Assembly (NCBI GenBank): GCA_003477345.1
Contig: DMTG01000074.1
Span: forward strand, 1 to 5,640
Reading direction: 5' to 3'
DNA: 5,640 bases
Source of the DNA: Succinivibrionaceae bacterium
GTDB lineage: Bacteria > Pseudomonadota > Gammaproteobacteria > Enterobacterales > Succinivibrionaceae
The position numbers were made by a program, and so were the translations under genes. How positions within the stretch are numbered: the first letter of the stretch is position 1; each line of letters opens with the position of its first letter. The notes below the pieces were generated by a model that saw only the letters and a list, made by a program, of their open reading frames with translations, had not been told where the DNA came from and ran no database searches. Positions 1-4,876 of the stretch are shown here, in pieces.

Positions 1-339
1 TGTTTCTTCAGATACTGGCTGTTCGTTGAAAACTCTCTGCCATTCTACAGGATTTGGCTGCTTATTCTGAAGAACCTCAAAATTCTTGATTCTATTATTA
101 AGATCGGTATTTTTAGCCGCAGCTATGCCTTCTTCATCATCAGTCTGCAATGCGGCAAGATCTGCGCCTGCTTCATTGCCGTTTGGCGATGCCATAAGCT
201 GTCTTAAAGCATCGGTAAAGGAATCACCGACAGAAGTCCCTTTTGAGACAGAAGATCCTGTCTGAGATATCGAATCTGTAGGCAGCTTTCCGTACTGCCT
301 CAGAAACGAATTTATATCTGTAACCTGATAAATTGCCAT
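1..339 (-). CDS. Hypothetical protein, N-terminal 113 residues (partial, runs off the left edge)
   Basis: I do not recognise this protein. The frame is open from ATG at 339 to base 1 and continues outside the window. The start is well supported: GGAGG lies 6 bases upstream (345-350). The visible part begins MAIYQVTDINSFLRQYGKLP. It then becomes low-complexity and polar, rich in Ser, Thr, Gly, Asp, Asn and Gln, with acidic stretches such as QTDDEEG. There is no signal peptide, membrane segment or catalytic motif, so this looks like a soluble, partly disordered N-terminal region ahead of a domain that lies outside the window. A near-consensus sigma-54 promoter lies about 60 bases upstream. Many flagellar, nitrogen and transport genes in Proteobacteria use sigma-54, so a flagellar or cell-envelope role is possible, but nothing in the protein shows it. 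The gene is probably real; its function is unknown. Confidence 0.75.
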   Translation of the reverse strand, partial: MAIYQVTDINSFLRQYGKLPTDSISQTGSSVSKGTSVGDSFTDALRQLMASPNGNEAGADLAALQTDDEEGIAAAKNTDLNNRIKNFEVLQNKQPNPVEWQRVFNEQPVSEET

Positions 340-344
340 CTTAA

Positions 345-350
345 ACCTCC
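345..350 (-). promoter_or_regulatory. Strong ribosome binding site of the left-edge gene
   Basis: On the minus strand GGAGG is followed by a 6-base spacer and the ATG at 339. It is the strongest Shine-Dalgarno match among the genes here and fixes the start of the left-edge gene. Confidence 0.75.
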
Positions 351-356
351 GCTAAC

Positions 357-371
357 CGGCAATTATTGCCG
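357..371. repeat. Perfect 7-bp dyad in the leader of the left-edge gene
   Basis: CGGCAAT-T-ATTGCCG is a perfect inverted repeat around one central base. It sits between the predicted sigma-54 transcription start (near 386) and the ribosome binding site at 345-350. As RNA it could form a 6-bp hairpin with a 3-base loop just upstream of the GGAGG. As DNA it could be a small operator. No known regulator site is recognised. Confidence 0.4.
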
Positions 372-396
372 CTTAATCTAATGACAATTTATATGT

Positions 397-412
397 TGCA
401 GATTATGTGCCA
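397..412 (-). promoter_or_regulatory. Sigma-54 (RpoN) -24/-12 promoter
   Basis: Read on the minus strand, the site is TGGCACATAATCTGCA. The RpoN consensus is TGGCAC-R-N4-TTGCW. The match includes the invariant GG at -24 and GC at -12 with the correct 10-base gap between them, and differs only in C for T at the first base of the TTGC block. The base before it is C, as preferred. Transcription would start near 386, giving a leader of about 47 bases before the ATG at 339. Expression would then need sigma-54 and an enhancer-binding activator acting from upstream. No activator gene is in the window, so this rests on motif match and placement. Confidence 0.6.
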
Positions 413-491
413 GATTTCGAATTCAGAAAAAATAATCCTAGAAAATCTTTTTATTCAGTAAGTTATTGTGGATATTTTTTTATTAGAGAAG

Positions 492-518
492 ACAGCGGCA
501 ATAGGTATCTGCCGCTGT
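492..518 (-). terminator. Hairpin downstream of the DUF1036-like gene (probable rho-independent terminator)
   Basis: ACAGCGGCA (492-500) and TGCCGCTGT (510-518) form a perfect 9-bp GC-rich stem around a 9-base loop. It lies about 40 bases past the stop codon of the gene ending at 557. In that gene's direction the tail (CTTCTCT) is only moderately T-rich. In the opposite direction the tail is a better T-run, but no plus-strand gene ends there. The same dyad lies about 120 bases upstream of the predicted sigma-54 transcription start, so it could instead be an activator binding site; see the findings. Confidence 0.55.
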
Positions 519-556
519 TTATTATATTTAAGGAAGAACTGTACTCTTTACAGCGG

Positions 557-955
557 TCAGTTAACCATTTCGTAATTTGGGGACTTCAGGCGTTCGAAAA
601 CAACTTCTTCGTAGCCAGGCTCATGCTCGCGCGGTACTTCATCGTAAAACTGGCGATCAATTTTGACCCATACCTTTTTGGTCTCGGCATCTTTTGGTAT
701 ACGGCCTGAGGTGCAGTCATTGTATACATAGACATTATGAATATCTGAAACCTTATCCAGTATGATAGGAGCTTCCTCACCTGAAGAGTATACATACCAG
801 CCTATAGTTACCCACTTGGTCTTATCCGTTCTTGCGTTGATAGCTAAAGAACAGTCCTCTGAGGTATCATTTTTTACATCCAGTCTTAAAGATGCATAGG
901 AAGGCAGAGATACTGCTGCACAAAGTACGGAGGTGATTAGAATTTTTTTTAGCAT
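557..955 (-). CDS. Small secreted DUF1036-like protein, 132 residues
   Basis: Residues 1-21 are a typical Sec signal peptide: MLKK, then a hydrophobic core ILITSVLCAAVSL, then PSYA with likely cleavage before Ser22. Cys12 is inside the core and lacks a lipobox, so this is not a lipoprotein. The mature part, about 111 residues, is probably periplasmic. The stretch at 25-84 (LDVKNDTSEDCSLAINA, WVTIGWYVYSSGEE, VYVYNDC) resembles DUF1036, a family of small exported proteins of unknown function with a W-V-x-x-G-W core. I name it from pattern only. The mature protein has just two cysteines, Cys35 and Cys81, plausibly a disulfide. The C-terminal third is charged and unremarkable. The start is uncertain: in-frame ATG at 964 and GTG at 970 also exist. 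I chose 955 because the signal peptide then begins MLKK and a weak GAG lies 4 bases upstream. The gene appears monocistronic. Confidence 0.8.
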   Translation of the reverse strand: MLKKILITSVLCAAVSLPSYASLRLDVKNDTSEDCSLAINARTDKTKWVTIGWYVYSSGEEAPIILDKVSDIHNVYVYNDCTSGRIPKDAETKKVWVKIDRQFYDEVPREHEPGYEEVVFERLKSPNYEMVN

Positions 956-996
956 AATACTCATTTCCACTACGGGTTTTTAATAATTAGTACGCA

Positions 997-1011
997 CAGA
1001 GGTACGCTCTG
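997..1011. repeat. Inverted repeat CAGAG-N5-CTCTG overlapping a GTACGC direct repeat
   Basis: CAGAG (997-1001) and CTCTG (1007-1011) are perfect inverted arms around GTACG. The hexamer GTACGC occurs at 990-995 and again at 1002-1007, 12 bases apart and so roughly one helical turn. The cluster lies 35-56 bases upstream of the DUF1036-like start, within its predicted leader. It could be a hairpin or a protein-binding site. No known regulator is recognised. Confidence 0.35.
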
Positions 1012-1068
1012 ACACAAGTTATTGAGAAGAAAGCTGACTTGACGGCGTCTTAATATCTCAAATCACTC

Positions 1069-1086
1069 TCGGAACGTTTTTTCCGA
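1069..1086. repeat. Inverted repeat TCGGAA-N6-TTCCGA
   Basis: A perfect 6-bp stem with a 6-base centre, CGTTTT on the plus strand. It would lie in the 5' leader of the DUF1036-like transcript if that starts near 1115, forming a modest hairpin. It is not followed by a T-run in the minus direction, so it is not a terminator for that transcript. Confidence 0.35.
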
Positions 1087-1121
1087 TGCTATTTATACGC
1101 ATAACGATACAAACTAGGATT

Positions 1122-1151
1122 ATTATAGAAATACTTTTTATTGATTTTCAA
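1122..1151 (-). promoter_or_regulatory. Probable sigma-70 promoter for the DUF1036-like gene
   Basis: On the minus strand a -35 TTGAAA (1146-1151) and a perfect -10 TATAAT (1122-1127) are separated by 18 bases. Transcription would start near 1115 and give a leader of about 160 bases. The -35 overlaps a dyad, ATTGA-TTT-TCAAT (1140-1152), that might bind a regulator. The region is AT-rich, so a chance match is possible. Confidence 0.45.
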
Positions 1152-1342
1152 TATATTCAGTGTATTATTTATCAATAATCTTAGCTATTTGGAACGTACT
1201 GCGCATATTTTTATTCAGCCTCCAGTACTAAAAAGCTACCTCTCCATCAATTACCATTTCTTTTTCTGAAAAAAATATCCTGTATATCTTATTGAACCTG
1301 GTTAATTAACAGCAGAAATTAATCGCTATCAATATTTTTCTG

Positions 1343-1370
1343 TTGACTTGATTCAGTTTATATTTATAAT
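1343..1370 (+). promoter_or_regulatory. Sigma-70 promoter of the first NCS2 permease gene
   Basis: A -35 TTGACT (1343-1348; 5 of 6 to consensus) and a perfect -10 TATAAT (1365-1370) are separated by 16 bases. Transcription should start near 1377, leaving a leader of about 50 bases before the ATG at 1429. This is the best sigma-70 promoter in the window. Confidence 0.7.
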
Positions 1371-1386
1371 TTGCTCGCAAGCATAT

Positions 1387-1405
1387 GCCTTAAATAAGGC
1401 TTTTT
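1387..1405 (+). promoter_or_regulatory. Leader hairpin followed by five T's (possible attenuator)
   Basis: GCCTT (1387-1391), loop AAAT and AAGGC (1396-1400) form a 5-bp stem immediately followed by TTTTT (1401-1405). It lies between the predicted transcription start (near 1377) and the AGAGG ribosome binding site (1419-1423). The shape is that of a small intrinsic terminator, but the stem is short and I see no clear alternative fold. It could equally be a 5' structure that tunes stability. The second permease gene has a comparable element in the same place. Confidence 0.4.
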
Positions 1406-1428
1406 GACCTGATATAACAGAGGTTCTC

Positions 1429-2775
1429 ATGTCAGAGACAGAAAATTCTGCAGCCCAGAAAAGCTTGCTAGACAAAGTTTTTAAACTATCTAAACACAAC
1501 ACCAGTATCCAGACAGAAGTAATTGCCGGCCTGACCACTTTTATGGCCATGGCATATATCATTCTGGTAATTCCTTCAATGCTCGTAAACGCAGGCATTC
1601 CTGTTAATGCTGCAGTAGCTGCAACCATATTCTCAACGGCCTTATGTACCTTTGCCATGGGAATATTCGCAAACTACCCTGTTGCGCTTGCCCCGGGAAT
1701 AGGTCTTACCGCCTTCTTCTCCTTTTATGTGTGCGGTACCCAGCATCTGCCGTGGCAGACCGGTCTTGGCGCCGTATTCATATCAGGCATCGTATTTTTT
1801 ATTCTATCGGTTACCAAACTGCGTCAGATGATCATTGATGCAGTTCCTGCCACTCTCAAATCAGCTATTGTCGTAGGCATTGGCCTGTTTATTGCCTTTA
1901 TCGGACTGCAGAGTTCAGGAATAGTAGCTTCATCTGAGTCAACCAAGGTTACCCTTGGAAACCTTGCAGATCCTTCCATTGCTCTTGCATGTCTTGGACT
2001 TCTGTTAATCAGTGTGCTTTTAGCGCTGAAGATTCGCGCGGCTATCATTATCGGTATTGCTGTAGTAACCGCTATCGGCATGATATTAGGCATAAGCCCT
2101 CATCCAACCTCCTTAAACGAAGTTGTAAGCTTTGAACTGCCGGAACTTGGTGCTGTATTCCTTGAAATGGATATAATGGGTGCCATCAACTACGGTCTGA
2201 TTTCTGTCGTATTCACCTTTACCGTAGTAGAGCTTTTCGATAACATCGGTACCCTGATAGCAGTTACCAAATCAGCCGGTCTTGTAAATAAAGACGGTCA
2301 TATTGAAAATCTGGACAGAGCCCTGCTGACAGACTCTGTAGGCACTATGGCTTCTGCCGTGATAGGAACTTCTACAGTTACCTCATACATTGAATCAGCA
2401 GCAGGCGTGCATGCCGGAGGAAAAACCGGTCTTACCGCTGTCGTGATCAGCTTATGCTTCCTTTTAGCATTTCTGTTCACTCCGCTGGCAGCTTTTGTTC
2501 CTGCCTATGCTACAGCACCGGCTCTGATTATCGTAGGTTCTATGATGCTCAGGAATGTAATGCAGATCAATTTTAATGATTACAGCGACTCAATCCCTGC
2601 ATTCCTTACAATAATCATGATGCCTCTAAGCTACTCTATTGCCAACGGTTTCGGCTTCGGCTTTACATCCTACTGCGTGTTAAAGCTGTTTACAGGCAAA
2701 GCAAAAGAAGTTACCCCTGTTATGTGGGTTATTGTGATTATATTTATGTGCAGCTTTGTAATGCATCTAAGCTAA
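1429..2775 (+). CDS. NCS2 family (AzgA-type) purine base permease, complete, with altered binding-site residues
   Basis: This is a 448-residue inner-membrane transporter, the usual length for the AzgA-like branch that includes E. coli GhxP/GhxQ and AdeP/AdeQ, which import hypoxanthine/guanine or adenine with protons. The start is supported by AGAGG 5 bases upstream. Residues 1-30 are a short hydrophilic cytoplasmic tail; about 12-14 hydrophobic segments then run from 32 to 447. Family motifs in order are GLTTFMAMAYII (34-45, TM1), APGIGLTAFF (88-97, TM3), ELFDNIGTL (268-276, TM8) and YIESAAGVHAGGKTGLTAV (320-338, TM10). The TM8 Asp271 and TM10 Glu322, matching residues tied to purine binding in AzgA, are intact. 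Two normally conserved residues differ: TM1 NP is Ile48-Pro49, and Asn of the PGMGxNAFF motif is Thr94. The reading frame is unbroken, so it is probably functional, but its substrate may not be the standard one. It is transcribed alone and ends at a hairpin terminator. Confidence 0.95.
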   Translation: MSETENSAAQKSLLDKVFKLSKHNTSIQTEVIAGLTTFMAMAYIILVIPSMLVNAGIPVNAAVAATIFSTALCTFAMGIFANYPVALAPGIGLTAFFSFYVCGTQHLPWQTGLGAVFISGIVFFILSVTKLRQMIIDAVPATLKSAIVVGIGLFIAFIGLQSSGIVASSESTKVTLGNLADPSIALACLGLLLISVLLALKIRAAIIIGIAVVTAIGMILGISPHPTSLNEVVSFELPELGAVFLEMDIMGAINYGLISVVFTFTVVELFDNIGTLIAVTKSAGLVNKDGHIENLDRALLTDSVGTMASAVIGTSTVTSYIESAAGVHAGGKTGLTAVVISLCFLLAFLFTPLAAFVPAYATAPALIIVGSMMLRNVMQINFNDYSDSIPAFLTIIMMPLSYSIANGFGFGFTSYCVLKLFTGKAKEVTPVMWVIVIIFMCSFVMHLS

Positions 2776-2794
2776 AAACATAATTTTTGATGGG

Positions 2795-2834
2795 AAAAGG
2801 ATGAATTATCTAAAAAAAAAATTCATCCTTTTTT
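2795..2834. terminator. Bidirectional rho-independent terminator between convergent genes
   Basis: AAAAGGATGAATT (2795-2807) pairs perfectly with AATTCATCCTTTT (2820-2832), a 13-bp stem around a 12-base A-rich loop, followed by more T's. It starts 19 bases after the permease stop. With A's on one flank and T's on the other it can also stop transcription arriving from the minus-strand cupin gene, which ends at 2925. Confidence 0.85.
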
Positions 2835-2924
2835 ATTTTGCATAATGTAGAAATTCAGTAAAGGCAGAGAAGTCTTTTACCGTCTCTAAACTTAATCTGC
2901 AGCACCCCATAAGTTGCAGCTAAT

Positions 2925-3254
2925 CTAATCTCCGTCAAACGGATCATCCACATAGTCAACTTCAGAATAGCCTTTATGCAGCGTAAGCTGATGAGGTGTA
3001 TGGTCTGGAATCGTGTAGGTGTCTCCTTTCTTATAAACGGTTGTCACACCATTTGCCGTATAGGAACATTTTCCTGACAGCACAATTGTCCACTGCTCGG
3101 CATGAGTATGCTCTGGGAAAACTACTTCCTTATGCGCGGTAACAAACCACATTGTTCCTTCTTTGGTATGTGATCTGTGAACTTCTAGACCATCAATACC
3201 ATAATCTACGACTGGTATTTTTTTTATAATCTGAGAAAAAACTTCCTTTTTCAT
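2925..3254 (-). CDS. Single-domain cupin protein, 109 residues
   Basis: A small cytoplasmic beta-barrel protein of the cupin superfamily. Motif 1 is visible as FPEHTHAEQWTIVLSG (46-61), with His49, His51 and Glu53/Gln54 as candidate metal ligands. Motif 2 is GDTYTIPDHTPHQL (77-90), with Pro83 and His88 at the P-x-x-x-x-H positions. Together these give the three-His site, plus an acidic or amide residue, that normally binds a divalent metal. Such one-domain cupins serve as isomerases, dioxygenases, sugar or metabolite binders or sensors, and the sequence does not say which. A GGGA 5 bases before the ATG at 3254 supports the start. The gene lies 98 bases downstream of the flavin oxidoreductase in the same direction. 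A probable terminator sits between them, so co-transcription would be partial at most. No clear separate promoter was found. The two acidic DD/DGD stretches at the C-terminus are unremarkable. Confidence 0.88.
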   Translation of the reverse strand: MKKEVFSQIIKKIPVVDYGIDGLEVHRSHTKEGTMWFVTAHKEVVFPEHTHAEQWTIVLSGKCSYTANGVTTVYKKGDTYTIPDHTPHQLTLHKGYSEVDYVDDPFDGD

Positions 3255-3317
3255 AATATTCCCATATACTTATAATTTTTTTCTGGCAGGAATAACCTGC
3301 ACATCTTATTCAGACAG

Positions 3318-3345
3318 AAAAGCAGACAGCTAAAAAACTGCCTGC
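3318..3345 (-). terminator. Probable terminator after the flavin oxidoreductase gene
   Basis: On the minus strand GCAGGCAG pairs with CTGTCTGC, an 8-bp stem with one G-U wobble, around loop TTTTTTAG. The tail is TTTT (3321-3318) followed by C. It begins 8 bases past the stop codon at 3353. The stem is modest, so read-through into the cupin gene is possible. Confidence 0.5.
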
Positions 3346-3352
3346 ATACCAG

Positions 3353-4495
3353 CTAGTACTCTGTAACCGAATCAGAAGGTCCTTGTTTTCTAGCTACTCC
3401 CTTTACAGGAGGCAGCCAGTCCTGCGCTTTTGTGCACATTTCCCATAATGGAGATGGAATCGCATAATGATCTTCTTTTGAAAGGTCGAGTTCGGTTACG
3501 ATTTCATCGGCTTTTCCTTCAAACAGTCTGGTTCCCAGATGCGGATTCATCATGATTGCTTTTCCGCAGCCGACAAATTCAACGAAACCTGACTGCATGG
3601 CCTGAATATAATCATTCATGGTAAAAAGACTGCCTAAACCGATGACCGGCAGTTTTCCCTTAAGGGTATCATGGATGATCTTGAGTCTGGATTCACCTTC
3701 TCCGACTCCACGGCGAACCGTTTTACTGAAATTCCATTGTGAAACATGGATATACTGGATAGATTTTTCCATAAGAGCATTCAGGAGAGCCACGGTATCT
3801 GTCATGGTAATGCCTCTCTCGCCCGGCTCTTCAGGTGATAAACGATAGCCAATTATAAAATCAGGACGATTTAATTTTTCGCGTACAGCACATACGGCAT
3901 CGACTACGGCTAGAGGAAATCTTAATCTGTTTTCAAGACTGCCGCCCCATTTATCGGTTCTGCGATTCATCTTATCCGAGAAGAACTGCTGCAGCAGATA
4001 CTGATTGGCACCATGGATCTCGACTCCGTCATTGCCGGCTTTTATGCAAAGTTCTGCTGCATGAGCAAAGTCATCAATTATTTTTAGGATCTGATCTTCA
4101 GTAAGCTCTTCAATGCTGTCGTGAGCACTTGATGACAAAGCCGCCTGACCTGTTAATTCAGGCACGGCAAATTCTCCGCCGTGATGAATCTGAACGATAG
4201 ATAATGCGCCCTGCTTTTTGATAATTTCTGCTCTTTTCCTAAGCGCATCCAGATCTGCATCGCTGATTGCTCTAGGCTGACAAGGAAAAGCCTGACCATT
4301 TTTAGAAACAAGAGTGGCTCCCTGAATGTAAAGACCGATGTGATCGGCTCTTACCTCAAGAAACTTCTTTTCTTCGTCACTTACTGAGCCGTCCTGATTT
4401 GATGAAAACAGAGTTAACGGAGCAACAGCCAGCCTGCTGTTCACTTTTACGCCGTTATTGAAGGTAAATGGTTCAAAAAGAATTCTGCTGTCCAT
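3353..4495 (-). CDS. NADH:flavin oxidoreductase, Old Yellow Enzyme family, 380 residues
   Basis: A single-domain FMN-dependent TIM-barrel ene-reductase, probably cytoplasmic. It lacks the extra FeS and NAD-binding domains of the 2,4-dienoyl-CoA reductase branch, and 380 residues is normal for the short form. The N-terminus ILFEPFTFNNGVKVNSRL and APLT (25-28) match the flavin-binding start of the family. VQIHHGG (101-107) carries Gln102, expected near the FMN ring. The signature HGANQYLLQQFFS (161-173), followed by NRRTDKWGGSLENR, holds His161, Asn164 and Tyr166, equivalent to the substrate-binding His/Asn and proton-donating Tyr of OYE1. GYRLSP (216-221) and GLGS and VGCGK near the C-terminus form the FMN phosphate site; Lys312 stands where Arg is usual. 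The family reduces activated C=C bonds; the natural substrate cannot be read from sequence. The ribosome binding site is weak (GGA 8 bases upstream). The gene is divergent from the second permease and upstream of the cupin. Confidence 0.93.
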   Translation of the reverse strand: MDSRILFEPFTFNNGVKVNSRLAVAPLTLFSSNQDGSVSDEEKKFLEVRADHIGLYIQGATLVSKNGQAFPCQPRAISDADLDALRKRAEIIKKQGALSIVQIHHGGEFAVPELTGQAALSSSAHDSIEELTEDQILKIIDDFAHAAELCIKAGNDGVEIHGANQYLLQQFFSDKMNRRTDKWGGSLENRLRFPLAVVDAVCAVREKLNRPDFIIGYRLSPEEPGERGITMTDTVALLNALMEKSIQYIHVSQWNFSKTVRRGVGEGESRLKIIHDTLKGKLPVIGLGSLFTMNDYIQAMQSGFVEFVGCGKAIMMNPHLGTRLFEGKADEIVTELDLSKEDHYAIPSPLWEMCTKAQDWLPPVKGVARKQGPSDSVTEY

Positions 4496-4805
4496 ATGGT
4501 CTATCCATCTATTATTTGAAAATTTTCAGAAAAAATACTGCTGTTTTATCTAAAAGCCTGGTTTAGGGTTAGATTTTTCGCCGCCTTGAAATTTATTGGC
4601 ACTGGCAGCTTTGTTCTGATTTTATATAAAATTAGTGCGGTTCAATCTCCTCTAAGCGCTAAATGAAAAATCTTATTATTTTTATCTCACATCTTCTGCA
4701 TCATTCAGGCTAATAATGCATTTAAACGCATTCTGTATTTTTTTATTATTTTTCAGAGAATTCCATTCGTAAGGGAAATATATTCGGTCTAATTTACAAA
4801 AAAAT
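4496..4805. other. Divergent intergenic region between oxidoreductase and second permease
   Basis: No gene is supported in this AT-rich stretch. On the minus strand TTGAAC (4648-4653) precedes an AT-rich TATAAA/TAAAAT stretch at a spacing of only 13-15 bases, a poor candidate for the oxidoreductase promoter. No better one was found. The most structured element is the 18-bp near-palindrome at 4715-4732. Confidence 0.5.
4715..4732. promoter_or_regulatory. 18-bp near-perfect palindrome, candidate operator
   Basis: AATGCATTTAAACGCATT matches its own reverse complement in 8 of 9 base pairs. The centre is TTTAAA and the arms are AATGC/GCATT. It ends about 73 bases upstream of the -35 of the second permease and lies about 220 bases upstream of the oxidoreductase start. 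The length and symmetry fit a dimeric regulator. The outer arms resemble the PurR pattern (A-n-G-C-A and G-C-n-T), but the central CG of LacI-type operators is absent, so I do not assign a regulator. Confidence 0.4.
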
Positions 4806-4834
4806 TTGACTTTACTTATCATCCTCATTAATCT
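4806..4834 (+). promoter_or_regulatory. Probable sigma-70 promoter of the second NCS2 permease gene
   Basis: A -35 TTGACT (4806-4811), the same hexamer as at the first permease gene, is followed 17 bases later by a weak -10, TAATCT (4829-4834). Transcription would start near 4841. The -10 matches only 3 of 6 bases, so the promoter may be weak or regulated. Confidence 0.45.
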
Positions 4835-4838
4835 TTTC

Positions 4839-4856
4839 GTGCATTTTGCACTTTTT
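4839..4856 (+). promoter_or_regulatory. Dyad followed by five T's before the second permease gene
   Basis: GTGCA (4839-4843), centre TTT and TGCAC (4847-4851) are perfect inverted arms directly followed by TTTTT (4852-4856). The element ends 20 bases before the ATG; its counterpart at the first permease ends 23 bases before. If transcription starts near 4841 the hairpin would be at the very 5' end of the mRNA and one arm would be clipped. In that case a DNA operator over the start site is as likely as an attenuator. Confidence 0.4.
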
Positions 4857-4876
4857 ATCTAAATTCTGAGGTTGAT

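Larger units (their letters stand above)
971..1342. other. AT-rich intergenic region between divergent genes
   Basis: No gene is supported here. The stretch holds the leader and promoter of the minus-strand DUF1036-like gene and, further right, sequence upstream of the first permease promoter. It contains several short inverted repeats: ATTATT-TATC-AATAAT (1164-1179), GTACTG at 1196-1201 with CAGTAC at 1223-1228, and the perfect 10-bp palindrome GTTAATTAAC (1301-1310), which ends 32 bases before the permease -35. In such AT-rich DNA the first is weak. The last is best placed to be an operator. Confidence 0.5.

Noticed and set aside
407..709. Plus-strand open frame of 100 codons beginning in the intergenic region
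   Set aside because: Its second half is antisense to the DUF1036-like gene, it has no good ribosome binding site, it spans the sigma-54 promoter and the hairpin, and its product looks like nothing recognisable.
1068..1083. PurR-type operator centred on AACGTT
   Set aside because: Only the central bases match the purine repressor consensus. The outer arms do not, and the site sits far from the permease promoter.
1165..1206. Minus-strand 13-codon open frame after a GGAGG, as a possible leader peptide
   Set aside because: The spacing from GGAGG to ATG is 12 bases, too long. The predicted minus-strand promoter lies downstream of it, and the peptide shows no informative codon run.
1371..1428. 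Purine riboswitch in the first permease leader
   Set aside because: The leader is about 50 bases from the predicted start, too short for the three-way junction aptamer, and the conserved loop sequences are not present.
1353..1658. Minus-strand open frame of about 101 codons
   Set aside because: It is mostly antisense to the start of the first permease gene, whose family motifs are unmistakable, and it crosses that gene's promoter and leader.
3286..3300. GCAGG/CCTGC inverted repeat between oxidoreductase and cupin as a terminator
   Set aside because: There is no T-run after it in either direction, and it is only 5 bp. The hairpin at 3318-3345 is better placed and has a T tail.
4597..4612. 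Second sigma-54-like site beginning TGGCAC
   Set aside because: The -24 block matches, but the required GC at the -12 position is TT.
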